Assembly: GCA_947177515.1 (NCBI GenBank)
Contig: CAMWUU010000039.1
Coordinates: 1-14,603 of the forward strand
DNA from: an uncultured Lachnospiraceae bacterium
Lineage (GTDB): Bacteria; Bacillota; Clostridia; Lachnospirales; Lachnospiraceae
Direction: 5' to 3'
Length of the DNA stretch: 14,603 bases
This document shows, piece by piece, positions 1-7,195 of this stretch. Every line of letters starts with the position of its first letter. The stretch's first letter is position 1. A program made the position numbers and the translations under genes. Below the pieces are notes generated by a model, which had not been told where the DNA came from, did not search any database, and was given only the letters and a program-made list of their open reading frames with translations.

Positions 1-18
1 GGATAAATCAAATCCCAT
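1..18 (-). CDS. Start of a gene running off the left edge (partial)
   Basis: On the minus strand an AGGAGG ribosome site (26-31) sits 7 bases before an ATG (16-18), giving only M-G-F-D-L-S before the window ends. It follows the helicase gene by about 60 bases, so the two are probably co-transcribed. A competing reading uses another frame: an ATG at 54-56 is open to the edge and encodes a plausible peptide containing ETIWDLIY; in that case the AGGAGG is only coding sequence. The product cannot be named from so little. Confidence 0.3.
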
Positions 19-77
19 ATCGTTTCCTCCTGTGTTGCCTTTGATGCGCTATCCATTTCTTGTTGCACCAAATCTTT

Positions 78-2372
78 TCAGCCTTCCAACCCAAAATACT
101 CTTCGCCTTTATGCAGCCGGATAAACCTGCCCACATCCCCCAACTGTTCCGTCACTGGCATATCTGGCAACGCAGCCAAAATCTCTTCCCGGTAGCGCAC
201 TGCCGCCCGGCTGTCGAGAATGGAAAATACGCAGGTATCTGTTTCCCTTCGTATCCCCCGCCCAACCCACTGGCGCAGCTTTATTAACATGCTTGGCACA
301 ATCGTGCTGGACAGATAGCTGTAAAAATCATCGTGCAAGGATTTCTCATACTCCAGTACTGGATCAGGGACTGGAAATGGGAGTTTCACAATAATTACGG
401 AAGAAAGGATATCTCCTGCCAGGTCAATTCCCTCCCCTGCACTGTCACTCGCAAACAACACACCATTCCCGCTTTTCCGAAATTCACTGATTGCATCCAA
501 TCTTCCTTTCCCCATCATAAAAAGCGGATATCCCGTGATCTGACCAAATAGTTCCTGATAAACCCTCCCCATCATCCAATAGGAAGTGAACAATACCAGT
601 GTATGCCCCTGCGTCTGATGAATCAATGCCACAACTTTCCCACATACAGCATCCAAGTAATCTTGGTTCTTTACCTCTGGGAATGGCATATCCTCCGGCA
701 AATACAACAATGCATGGTTCTTGTAGTCAAATGGCGACGCTTTGCTTGTTGTTTGGATTCGTCCTTTGTCTAAAAGATCAAGCCCCATCTGTTGTATAAA
801 ATGGGAAAAGTCACCATCAGCGGACAGGGTAGCGGATGTTAATATGTAAGGCATTTCTCTACTCCATATATCCTTATAAAGTGTGAAATTAAGCTGTTTT
901 GGCAGGGAACAAAGCTGGTATCCCTTCTCCCTGATCTGCTCCAGCCAGTAAATGGACTGTTCCATACAGAGCAGCCCATTCAGCTTGTCCAATATTTTTC
1001 CAATCCGTGAAAAAATCCGCCGGAACACAGAACCCCGCGCTCTTTCCAACCTGCCTGAACACTGTTTCAATAATACTCCCTGTTGGTCTGCGGCATAAAA
1101 AAATGCAGATAGCCCATTTAAGGTTTCCATCAGCGTTTTCAAAAACTTTATACATTCCCTGGTCAATACGATTCCTTTGCAGGAGGAATGATACATTACC
1201 CCTTCCATACTATTTAGTCTTTCAAAAAATAAAGTATTCCACCGCAGCATCTCCCCACATTGTAACATTATCCGCTTTTTCTCCATACACTTGCCCACGG
1301 CACGGCGGATACTTACTTCCAACCGCTCTAGTTCCATACTGGTAAAAGAAATCCCGTACATCTGTCGTGAAACGTCTACAAGCTTGTGTGCTTCATCAAA
1401 GATCAGTACTTTGTGTTCTGGGAGCAGACGGTTTCTGCCACCCTTCTTACTCAAAATATCCGCCATCACAAGGTTATGGTTCACAATCTGAAAGTCAATT
1501 TCTTTCCTCCCTACCTCGTTCAGCAAAGCACGGTAGCGGCACACATCAACAAGTGGACAGCCCTGTTGACACCTCTCCACCTGGATGCAGCCTTTTACAT
1601 AGGCTATCAGCGGTAGCCCATCCAAGTCAAGCGGGCAAGCCCCGCAAAAAAGTGCTGTCAGAAGTTGTATTAAGTCTTGATCTTCTATCCGGTTATTGCG
1701 CTGGAGTGCTGCAAGATAAGTCTTTACCCGCAAATCACAGGCATAATGGCTTTTTCCTTTTCGGATCACAAAGGTAAGCGGGCGATCAATGATCCGGTGC
1801 TGCATCAAAATACTGGAAAGCTGTGGGATATACTCCTCGGTCAATGCCTTTTGTAATGTAATGGTAGAAGTCGAAATCACCACAGTCTGTTTATCCGCAT
1901 AAAAAAGGCGGTATATGGTTGCTGCCAAGAGATACGCAAGGGTCTTGCCTGTCCCAACCTCCGCTTCACATAACGCAATTTTTTGTTTTTCCATTGCTTT
2001 TAACATGGCAAGGGAAAGGGCAAGTTGGTTTTCCCGCAGGGCAAATCCATGTAATGGCAGGATATCGCAGAAAATATGGGTCAGGAAATGATATGCACTG
2101 CTATCCCTGCCATTTTGTGATTTCCCCGCCCCCTGCATCTTCTCCATTGCCCGCTGGTAGCCGCGTTCCGTTAAAGGTGTTCCCCTAGAAAAAAGTTTCT
2201 TCGCTTTTAATTCAGCTAGATCAACGATGCGGTAATTATATTTCTTCCCTGTGAAATGCTCCAATAGTACAAATCCATGGATGGTCAGAACTATCTTTTC
2301 ATTGGGCAAAAATAATCCCGCTTCAAAAATTCGGTGGTTTATGTCTGCCATACGATAATCAAAATGATACAA
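78..2372 (-). CDS. XPD/DinG-family superfamily 2 DNA helicase with Fe-S cluster, ICE type
   Basis: This is an ATP-dependent DNA helicase of the XPD/DinG type, 764 aa from the chosen start. Walker A (EAEVGTGKT) is at about residues 136-144, the DEAH box at 326-329, and motif VI (QWVGRGIRR) near 701. Cysteines at about 212, 262, 268, 272 and 278 lie between motifs I and II, where this family binds a 4Fe-4S cluster. The TTG start at 2370-2372 is preferred because AAAGGAGG (2381-2388) lies 8 bases upstream. The frame stays open to 2585, but that extension has no ribosome site and does not look like family sequence. Helicases of this type are common in clostridial conjugative elements, so a role in element DNA processing is inferred; a housekeeping DinG-like repair role is the alternative. 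No frameshift is seen. Confidence 0.85.
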   Translation of the reverse strand: MYHFDYRMADINHRIFEAGLFLPNEKIVLTIHGFVLLEHFTGKKYNYRIVDLAELKAKKLFSRGTPLTERGYQRAMEKMQGAGKSQNGRDSSAYHFLTHIFCDILPLHGFALRENQLALSLAMLKAMEKQKIALCEAEVGTGKTLAYLLAATIYRLFYADKQTVVISTSTITLQKALTEEYIPQLSSILMQHRIIDRPLTFVIRKGKSHYACDLRVKTYLAALQRNNRIEDQDLIQLLTALFCGACPLDLDGLPLIAYVKGCIQVERCQQGCPLVDVCRYRALLNEVGRKEIDFQIVNHNLVMADILSKKGGRNRLLPEHKVLIFDEAHKLVDVSRQMYGISFTSMELERLEVSIRRAVGKCMEKKRIMLQCGEMLRWNTLFFERLNSMEGVMYHSSCKGIVLTRECIKFLKTLMETLNGLSAFFYAADQQGVLLKQCSGRLERARGSVFRRIFSRIGKILDKLNGLLCMEQSIYWLEQIREKGYQLCSLPKQLNFTLYKDIWSREMPYILTSATLSADGDFSHFIQQMGLDLLDKGRIQTTSKASPFDYKNHALLYLPEDMPFPEVKNQDYLDAVCGKVVALIHQTQGHTLVLFTSYWMMGRVYQELFGQITGYPLFMMGKGRLDAISEFRKSGNGVLFASDSAGEGIDLAGDILSSVIIVKLPFPVPDPVLEYEKSLHDDFYSYLSSTIVPSMLIKLRQWVGRGIRRETDTCVFSILDSRAAVRYREEILAALPDMPVTEQLGDVGRFIRLHKGEEYFGLEG

Positions 2373-2380
2373 AATTTTAG

Positions 2381-2388
2381 CCTCCTTT
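2381..2388 (-). promoter_or_regulatory. Ribosome binding site deciding the helicase start
   Basis: AAAGGAGG on the minus strand, 8 bases before the TTG at 2372. It is the only strong Shine-Dalgarno match near the 5' end of the helicase frame, and so moves the start well inside the longest open frame. Confidence 0.65.
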
Positions 2389-2840
2389 GTCACCCATCGG
2401 AGTGATACAAAAATATGGCAGAAAGCAAAATCTCCATTCTGCCACATGGCTTCTATCGCTCCGATAGAAATATAGATTTGTCTGAATTCAAGGTTTGCCA
2501 CATAAAAGCCGTCCAATAAGAACCTTCTAATGATTCGTTTATTCTTATTTATCCTAGAAGCAAGGCTTTTACACAACTCACCCAAAGAACGTCTTTATCA
2601 CAAAAAGATAATAAACTATATCTATATTCTCTCATGGTAGTGTTTTTATAACTAAAAAAGGTGTGACAGACGTTCCATCGGTTATTAAACAGAGTATCGC
2701 TTTCTGGACACCATAAAAGCCGCCCCCATTCTATCTCAAACAGGGGTGATGCATTCTCCCTTTTCTCAGGGCTACCCTTTTGGGGCAGAAGTATCATGAT
2801 TTTGGACAGGGATCATCGCAATCCGCCCCACCACAGGACG
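2389..2840. other. Stretch without a supported gene
   Basis: About 450 bases upstream of the helicase. The minus-strand helicase frame is open through part of it (to 2585) and another minus frame is open at 2549-2797, but neither has a ribosome site or recognisable sequence. No promoter could be assigned with confidence. Given the degraded fragment just to the right, this may be decayed element DNA. Confidence 0.4.
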
Positions 2841-3035
2841 TTACCGCCGCAAACGTAATCGCTTGGCGTATAGGGCAAAGTCGCCTGTTTTGGCATGGAC
2901 AATCATATAATCGCTAATTTTCTTTTTTTGCCCGATTGATCTTGTCCTGCCAGCAGACAACCTGCCGTATAGCTTCTTGGCGCGTTCCGGCTTGTCGCTT
3001 CCGGTTTCCCGGTCTGTCACAAATGTATCTGTCAC
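2841..3035 (-). pseudogene. Fragment of a mobile-element protein, probably decayed
   Basis: The frame encodes a hydrophilic peptide beginning near VTDTFVTDRETGSDKPERAK, which reads as a real protein C-terminus. The GTG at 3033-3035 has no ribosome site, and the same frame is open further upstream to about 3100, so no true start is visible. After the segment KKLYGRLSA the composition changes; a minus-one shift at that point would instead give a short natural-looking tail (about DKINRAKKEN, then stop), which suggests a frameshift. I associate this sequence style with small accessory proteins of clostridial conjugative elements, but cannot name the family. It lies upstream of the helicase on the same strand. 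Confidence 0.35.
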
Positions 3036-3194
3036 ACCAATATGAAGTTGTCAATGTACAGGTGAAAGGGTTGTTTGGAAAAAAGCCCTTCACTTAATGT
3101 TAAAAAAACAGGCAGGTGACAGGTCATTTTTTAAAATTTTATTTTTTTAACAGAAAGACGGTTCAGAAAAAATAGTAAAGATAGCAAAAAATGG

Positions 3195-3223
3195 TTGACA
3201 AGTAACGCGCTATGTTTTATACT
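3195..3223 (+). promoter_or_regulatory. Strong sigma-A-type promoter for the rightward block
   Basis: TTGACA (3195-3200), a 17-base spacer, then TATACT (3218-3223). This is a near-perfect vegetative promoter and lies about 20 bases before the ribosome site of the small protein at 3248. It probably drives the rightward genes toward the replication protein. The preceding 70 bases are very A/T rich. Confidence 0.8.
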
Positions 3224-3239
3224 AATCGTAACGCGATAC
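3202..3239 (+). promoter_or_regulatory. Putative operator: two GTAACGCG repeats overlapping the promoter
   Basis: GTAACGCG occurs at 3202-3209, inside the promoter spacer, and again at 3228-3235, just after the -10. Each is part of an imperfect palindrome (GTAACGCGCTATG and GTAACGCGATAC). A repressor bound here would cover the promoter and the transcription start. The small ribbon-helix-helix-like protein encoded immediately downstream is the natural candidate for autoregulation; that link is inferred from position. Confidence 0.5.
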
Positions 3240-3247
3240 AATAGGAG

Positions 3248-3433
3248 GTGATCAAGATCGCGGAGAAAAGTCGAGCCGATTACATGAAAAAAAGGCGTGA
3301 AGGGAAAAAGACATTCAGTGCTTTGATTGATGGGAAAAAAGCAGAAAGACTTGAACAGAAACTCAAGGCAGAAAATCGAAGCAAAACTTCATGGCTTGAA
3401 GAAAAGATTGACGAAGAAATCGGTGACAATTAA
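3248..3433 (+). CDS. Small ribbon-helix-helix-like DNA-binding protein
   Basis: A highly charged protein of about 61 aa. The segment KTFSALIDGKKAERLEQKLK followed by a second helix (SKTSWLEEKIDEEI) fits a short strand and two helices, as in Arc/CopG-type small regulators carried by plasmids and ICEs. The start is uncertain. The ribosome site AGGAGGTGATC (3243-3253) matches the 16S tail almost perfectly but overlaps the GTG at 3248, and the codon at normal spacing (3257-3259) is ATC, not a standard start; the next ATG is at 3284. First gene after the consensus promoter with repeated motifs, so it is probably an autorepressor. It could instead be an antitoxin, though no toxin partner is recognised. 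Confidence 0.6.
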   Translation: MIKIAEKSRADYMKKRREGKKTFSALIDGKKAERLEQKLKAENRSKTSWLEEKIDEEIGDN

Positions 3434-3436
3434 ATA

Positions 3437-3473
3437 GGGGCAACCGCACCGTGGAAAGTGAAATGATTGCCCC
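3437..3473 (+). other. Stem-loop after the small regulator gene
   Basis: GGGGCAA (3437-3443) pairs with TTGCCCC (3467-3473) just after the stop codon at 3433. There is no U tract, so this is more likely an mRNA 3' structure or processing element than an intrinsic terminator. Confidence 0.4.
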
Positions 3474-3490
3474 ATGCCCCGTCCAAAAAC

Positions 3491-3555
3491 GGTACGTAAA
3501 TATTATAGCACTGCGTACCTCTGTTTGGCAACCCCAAAATAATCTCAGGAGGTAC
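3491..3555 (+). promoter_or_regulatory. Possible RNA switch controlling a ribosome site
   Basis: Two mutually exclusive pairings are visible in the + strand RNA. GGTACG (3491-3496) can pair with CGTACC (3514-3519). Alternatively GTACCTC (3515-3521) can pair over 7 bases with GAGGTAC (3549-3555), which contains most of the AGGAGG site serving the TTG at 3560. The shared middle strand is the layout of a sequester/anti-sequester switch. No ligand-binding fold is recognised; this rests on base pairing only. Confidence 0.35.
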
Positions 3556-3559
3556 TTTT

Positions 3560-3670
3560 TTGTGTATAGAAGTTGTATACCTACAATGGATCTTAAAAAG
3601 TAAGGAGAAGATATACAGTTTCTATTTTCTGACCTCCACTACAGTATTTACAAATGGCAACTATCCATAA
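3560..3670 (+). CDS. Possible 36-aa peptide of unknown function
   Basis: A TTG at 3560 follows AGGAGG (3547-3552) with an ideal 7-base spacer and opens a 36-codon frame, partly hydrophobic with aromatic residues (segments VVYLQWILK and YSFYFLTSTTVFT). It ends at TAA 3668-3670, 22 bases before the next gene. It could be a short membrane-associated peptide or a leader peptide linking translation to the gene at 3693. A GTG at 3563 in another frame gives only a 13-codon peptide. No family is recognised; the evidence is the ribosome site and spacing. Confidence 0.35.
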   Translation: MCIEVVYLQWILKSKEKIYSFYFLTSTTVFTNGNYP

Positions 3671-3692
3671 CATCATAGAAGGAGGATTTAAT

Positions 3693-3920
3693 ATGGATAA
3701 AGCAGAAGCATTTGCACCAGATTTTGATGAGATCAACCGTGCAGTTGAGATTTCTTATGCCACATTGATAATGCTCAGCGAACGCAAGGATGCGGAAACC
3801 GATTCATGGGCAATCCTTGGCGTTTTGGATCAAATTGAAAAGGTCAAGAATTATCTTTCTGACATTAGTAAAATAATTTTCAGCCCAGAGAACGTTAATG
3901 AAGGGCAACTGGTTCGTTAA
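3693..3920 (+). CDS. Hypothetical 75-aa acidic protein
   Basis: The start at 3693 is chosen because GAAGGAGG lies 7 bases upstream; an in-frame ATG at 3654 lacks such a site. The protein is acidic and predicted mostly helical (EINRAVEISYATLIMLSER, then LGVLDQIEKVKNYLSDISK), with no membrane segment, signal peptide or cysteine. I do not recognise the family. It lies in the rightward block between the small regulator and the replication protein, with a stem-loop terminator-like element after it, so it is probably an accessory gene of the mobile element. Confidence 0.65.
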   Translation: MDKAEAFAPDFDEINRAVEISYATLIMLSERKDAETDSWAILGVLDQIEKVKNYLSDISKIIFSPENVNEGQLVR

Positions 3921-3985
3921 ACGGACATGCACAATCAGCTTTACTACTTGCTTACAATCTCAATGTCACTTCGCAGCATTTTAGC

Positions 3986-4001
3986 AGGAGTTTAAACTCC
4001 T
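3986..4001. repeat. Perfect 16-bp palindrome
   Basis: AGGAGTTTAAACTCCT is a perfect palindrome in the gap between the 75-aa gene and the replication gene. It lacks a T tract, so it is either a small RNA hairpin or a protein-binding site; its role is unknown. Confidence 0.45.
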
Positions 4002-4057
4002 ATAAAAACAAGTTCTTTTACTAAAAAAGAAGAGAATTTTCTTAATCCAACATACTT

Positions 4058-4092
4058 TTGGATGGGGATGATTCCCATTCCCATCCAATTTT
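4058..4092 (+). terminator. Stem-loop terminator or attenuator before the replication gene
   Basis: TTGGATGGG (4058-4066) pairs with CCCATCCAA (4080-4088), 9 pairs with a 13-base loop, followed by TTTT. The short T run makes termination partial at best, which would lower transcription into the gene at 4121. Confidence 0.5.
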
Positions 4093-4120
4093 CATTGAAG
4101 CATATTAAGGAGAAAATAAA

Positions 4121-5014
4121 ATGGCAAGACCAAGAAAACAGGGACTGGATTTTTTTCCAATGGACGTAAATTTATTTTCAGCAAAAGAAATCCATATGAT
4201 CCAAGACCAATACGGGGCGGACGGAATTTCTTTCTACTTGTACCTGCTCTGCAATATTTTTAAAAACGGGTATTATTTGCAAATTGATACCACTTTTTTC
4301 CGTAATGTTTTTTTTGATTTAGAATTGAATCAAGAACAGGCTATGTCAATTTTGGGATTTTTCCTTAAAGAATCCCTATTTGATATGGGATTCTTTAAGT
4401 CCAATAAAGTTTTAACCTCCCGCCTGGTACAATTACAATTCCAAAAGGCAGTAAAAGAACGCGCAAAAAAAAATACAATTCTAATCGAATGTTTCTGGCT
4501 TCTGGATGAGCGTGAAACCGAACCGTTTTTAAAAATAACTCACACAATTTCCCCGAATTACCCTAATTGTTCGAGGGAAAATCCTGAGTTATTCTTAGAA
4601 AAACCTGGTTTTATTCCAGAAAAAACTTCAAATTATTCCAAGAAAAATCCTGGTTTTTCCATGAAAAAAACAGGTTATTCCGAAAAAAATCCCAGTTATT
4701 CCGATAAAAAACAGGATTATTCAAGGGAAGAAACCTTAAAAGATAATGAGATATATAATTATATCTCTAAGTGCGCTATAACACGCAAAGAAAAACAAGA
4801 ACTGATCCAAGAATTTGGGTCGGAAATAACGGAAGAATATATCCGCCGGACATCAGAATACCATTGCTGTAACCCAAAAACCATCCGCAAATGGATTATG
4901 GAAGATCAGAAAAAGCCTAAGCGTAATATAAATGCATTCAACTTTTTTCCACAACGCAGCTATGATAAAGCAAGTATGGACGCTTTGGAAAGGCATCTGC
5001 TGGAGAAATTATAA
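4121..5014 (+). CDS. DUF4373-type (Lin1244/Lin1753-like) replication initiator protein
   Basis: A 297-aa protein. Its N-terminus (PRKQGLDFFPMDVNLFS, then QYGADGISFYLYLLCNIFKNGYYL, residues about 3-54) matches the Lin1244/Lin1753 or DUF4373 domain of phage, plasmid and ICE replication proteins, a winged-helix-like DNA-binding module often paired with DnaD-like tails. Residues 153-201 are seven heptapeptide repeats of the type E/K-K-x-P-G-Y/F-S, a hydrophilic linker. The tail (about 215-262) is helical and charged with an NPKTIRKWI segment that fits a DnaD-like or helicase-loader-binding region. The start has AAGGAG 7 bases upstream. Inferred role: initiating replication of the mobile element, possibly at the repeats inside its own gene. 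It sits downstream of a stem-loop and is the last rightward gene. Confidence 0.75.
   Translation: MARPRKQGLDFFPMDVNLFSAKEIHMIQDQYGADGISFYLYLLCNIFKNGYYLQIDTTFFRNVFFDLELNQEQAMSILGFFLKESLFDMGFFKSNKVLTSRLVQLQFQKAVKERAKKNTILIECFWLLDERETEPFLKITHTISPNYPNCSRENPELFLEKPGFIPEKTSNYSKKNPGFSMKKTGYSEKNPSYSDKKQDYSREETLKDNEIYNYISKCAITRKEKQELIQEFGSEITEEYIRRTSEYHCCNPKTIRKWIMEDQKKPKRNINAFNFFPQRSYDKASMDALERHLLEKL
4577..4723 (+). repeat. Seven tandem 21-bp repeats inside the replication gene
   Basis: Exactly 147 bases divide into seven imperfect 21-bp units (example GAAAAAAATCCCAGTTATTCC), each encoding one heptapeptide of the linker. Units share an A-run followed by CCTGGTTATTCC-like sequence. The 21-bp period is two helical turns, as expected for iterons, so the block may serve both as protein linker and as a replication origin. 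Confidence 0.75.
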
Positions 5015-5146
5015 GAATCAGGTCAAGAAAAAGGATGCGGAGTCTTTTCTTGTTCTTTCTTTCTATAAACCTTTTTAAGATGCCCAAACCGATTTAGAAT
5101 TACTCTTTTGTATCAGACAATTTGTCAGGAAAAATTACATTGGAAA

Positions 5147-5181
5147 GGTCGGAAGCTTTTACCGCCTCCGACCTTCTTTTT
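5147..5181 (+). terminator. Intrinsic terminator between convergent genes
   Basis: GGTCGGA (5147-5153) pairs with TCCGACC (5167-5173), followed by TTCTTTTTT. It ends rightward transcription from the replication gene and, read the other way, lies just past the restored end of the leftward sigma-like gene, so it may act for both. Confidence 0.75.
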
Positions 5182-5215
5182 TACCTATCTGATTTCTCTG
5201 CTGCAAAAAGTTTCC

Positions 5216-5689
5216 TTAGTTTTTTTCTGCCCACATCAGGCTTTCCCATACGGTTTGTTGACGTACTCCTTCCAACATTGCAATCTGCCTTGTGGAAAGC
5301 CCCTTGAAATAATGCAATACGAACCTTCTTTGCTGTACCTTGGTAAGTATTCCGCTATGTAAAAGCTTATTGGCGACATTTAGAGCTTTCTTTCCCTCAT
5401 CTGGTTCTCCTATCAGGTTCTGACCAAAATCTGGTACAACAGCAAGTTCCGCCTCTGGTACTTGGTCAATACTTACATTCCGCCTACATATTCGCTGTTC
5501 CTGTACTGCCTGCTCATGGTATACCCTGTCCGACCATGCTTTCAGCTTGGCAAAGTCCGCTTCTGTTCCATTTGGGTTATCCCGTAGGTAATCCTTAAGC
5601 GTCACTTCCACAATGCTGTCCGCAAATTTATAAACAATGCCCTGACTGTACTTGTTCAGGGCATAATCACTCTCTCTAAAATTTTTCAA
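5216..5689 (-). CDS. Sigma-70-like regulator of conjugative elements, 3' end frameshifted
   Basis: The N-terminus (KNFRESDYALNKYSQGIVYK) and the C-terminal helix-turn-helix (LTKVQQRRFVLHYFKGLSTRQIAM) match the small sigma-70 region-4-like proteins found in Tn1549-like ICEs. It is 157 aa from the TTG at 5687-5689, chosen because CGGAGG (5698-5703) lies 8 bases upstream; the frame is also open to 5725 but without a ribosome site. The protein stops early at 5216, right after a run of seven A (5220-5226). One more A would continue the frame as KKLRKLFAAEKSDR and stop at 5181, giving the usual end of this family and 169 aa. So this copy has a one-base deletion or a sequencing error. Either way it should bind DNA or RNA polymerase much as its relatives do, minus the last helix. 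Confidence 0.8.
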   Translation of the reverse strand: MKNFRESDYALNKYSQGIVYKFADSIVEVTLKDYLRDNPNGTEADFAKLKAWSDRVYHEQAVQEQRICRRNVSIDQVPEAELAVVPDFGQNLIGEPDEGKKALNVANKLLHSGILTKVQQRRFVLHYFKGLSTRQIAMLEGVRQQTVWESLMWAEKN

Positions 5690-5769
5690 CGTCCTTACCT
5701 CCGAGTTTAAAGTTTTCAGCTTCAAACCCGAAGCGGAGGACTACGGCATCGAAAAATACCACATAAAAC

Positions 5770-5803
5770 AAAAAAAGGCAGCCACATGATACATGTGACT
5801 GCC
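5770..5803 (-). terminator. Strong intrinsic terminator upstream of the sigma-like gene
   Basis: On the minus strand GGCAG-T-CACATG and CATGTG-G-CTGCC form an 11-pair stem with one internal mismatch and a 3-base loop (5777-5803), followed by TTTTTTT (5770-5776). It would stop leftward transcripts coming from the lipoprotein gene and insulate the sigma-like gene. Confidence 0.8.
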
Positions 5804-6003
5804 AAACTTGATTTTTTCTTCCACGCCATTCTGTGAATATCTTTTATTATATTACCGCATAATATACTAGTTTTTCTTGTATGTTTTTTTGCTTTTTGCT
5901 TCTGAAGCAATCTGCAAATAACAAAAGATAAATAATTTTTCACTCATGCGTTTGTTATGGTATGATCAAGGATGTTATAATTTGCAAGAGGATGTTTCCA
6001 AGG
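5804..6003. other. A/T-rich gap without a supported gene
   Basis: Two hundred bases between the lipoprotein stop and the terminator. A minus-strand frame runs through it but continues into the terminator stem and has no family resemblance. A small hairpin (TTGCTTCAGAAGCAA on the minus strand) is present without a T tract. Confidence 0.4.
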
Positions 6004-7092
6004 TCAACCACCCCAAATCAATCCACGAAAACACTCTTCCGGTGACATCTCCCCCTCTGGGAGCAAGATTGTACCACGTGGATTCTCAATCTTTTCCCCC
6101 ATTTCTTCCACAACCTGAAACCATGCATTCAATCCCCCTTCTTCATAACCTGCTCCTTCATCATAAATGATTTCCATCCAACGGTCTTTTGGGTAATAGT
6201 GGCGAAACCAGATTTTTGTCCCCGCGGGAAGTTCTATGATTTCTCCATTTCCCCCACCTTTCTCCTTGTAGAAAATGGTATCTTGTTTCAATAACTTTTC
6301 TGAAATAATCATATTTTTTACAGGCTCGCCATAATCCAGATACTCTGGGGCAAGGATAAGTTTTGCGTAGAGAGTGCTAGAATTTTCCAAACACCATGTC
6401 ATTTCCCCATCTTCAAACTGTTCTAAAATATCATGGTAGGCAGCAAGATGGATCAATCCATCCCCTAAAATTCCATCCATCCTCAAACAAGGATCTGAAT
6501 TTAATATGATTGTCTGAGCCGCTTCCCAATCAGGGTTCTTAGGATTTCTCCACTCCGATCCCACCCAGATTGGTCTACAAATATTTGTTTCAATACTCCC
6601 AAGATACGCAAACTCGCCCTGCCCGTACCGCAGGAAACATGTTTTGTGATCCCGTCCTTCATAATATTCTACCGCAATCTCCACATATGGATCGGAAACA
6701 TCAATATCCAAAACACACCATCCTAATCCATAAAAATCCAAAATCTCTCTTCCCGAGTAACATATCTGATAAAAATCCTCTTCACCAAAAACAGCCTCCT
6801 CCACTGTCAGGACAGGTAACGCATCACGCCAGTCTTGGTTGGATCGCACAGAATCAATGCTTAACCGCATGGAAACGGTTTCCTTCTTCCCGTCACCATC
6901 CAAGTCCACAGATATGCTGTCGCCCCATGGGATCAAGACACCTCCTTTTTGTGCAAAGGTTTCTTCGGTTTCCTTCAAATCATCTTCAACAAAAAGCTGG
7001 GAAAGATTGAGCTGGGATTCAGATATATTATTCCTACACCCATTCAAGAATAAAATAATAAATAAAATTAAACTCCCTAAATATTTTTCCAA
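6004..7092 (-). CDS. Secreted lipoprotein with a DxDxDG calcium-type motif, function unknown
   Basis: The protein is 362 aa from the TTG at 7090-7092, chosen because GGAGG lies 9 bases upstream. This start gives a compact lipoprotein signal: a short charged end, a hydrophobic core (LGSLILFIILFLNGC) and lipid-attached Cys19. The longer frame from 7137 has no ribosome site and would add an unusual basic stretch. The mature part has DLDGDGKKE at about residues 63-71, a calcium-binding motif of the FG-GAP/VCBS kind that often marks solute-exposed repeat domains. Near the C-terminus an SH3-like stretch (GTKIWFRHYYPKDRWMEII) may bind cell wall. It is exported and membrane-anchored on the outer face. 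No enzyme motif is visible. It follows the secreted NlpC-like gene on the same strand across a hairpin-bearing gap, so the two may be related in function. Confidence 0.75.
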   Translation of the reverse strand: MEKYLGSLILFIILFLNGCRNNISESQLNLSQLFVEDDLKETEETFAQKGGVLIPWGDSISVDLDGDGKKETVSMRLSIDSVRSNQDWRDALPVLTVEEAVFGEEDFYQICYSGREILDFYGLGWCVLDIDVSDPYVEIAVEYYEGRDHKTCFLRYGQGEFAYLGSIETNICRPIWVGSEWRNPKNPDWEAAQTIILNSDPCLRMDGILGDGLIHLAAYHDILEQFEDGEMTWCLENSSTLYAKLILAPEYLDYGEPVKNMIISEKLLKQDTIFYKEKGGGNGEIIELPAGTKIWFRHYYPKDRWMEIIYDEGAGYEEGGLNAWFQVVEEMGEKIENPRGTILLPEGEMSPEECFRGLIWGG

Positions 7093-7195
7093 TCTTCCAT
7101 ACCTCCGCTTATAAAATAGATATATGCAAAACTTCATACATTTACTATTTATACCGCTTTGTGAAACATGACAAGCCCCTTATCACTCAAGATTT

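Noticed and set aside
2549..2797. 82-codon minus-strand open frame
   Set aside because: No ribosome site, no family-like pattern, and it runs into the open upstream extension of the helicase frame; treated as chance.
5722..5943. 73-codon minus-strand open frame
   Set aside because: It reads straight through the strong terminator stem and T tract and ends in non-protein-like sequence.
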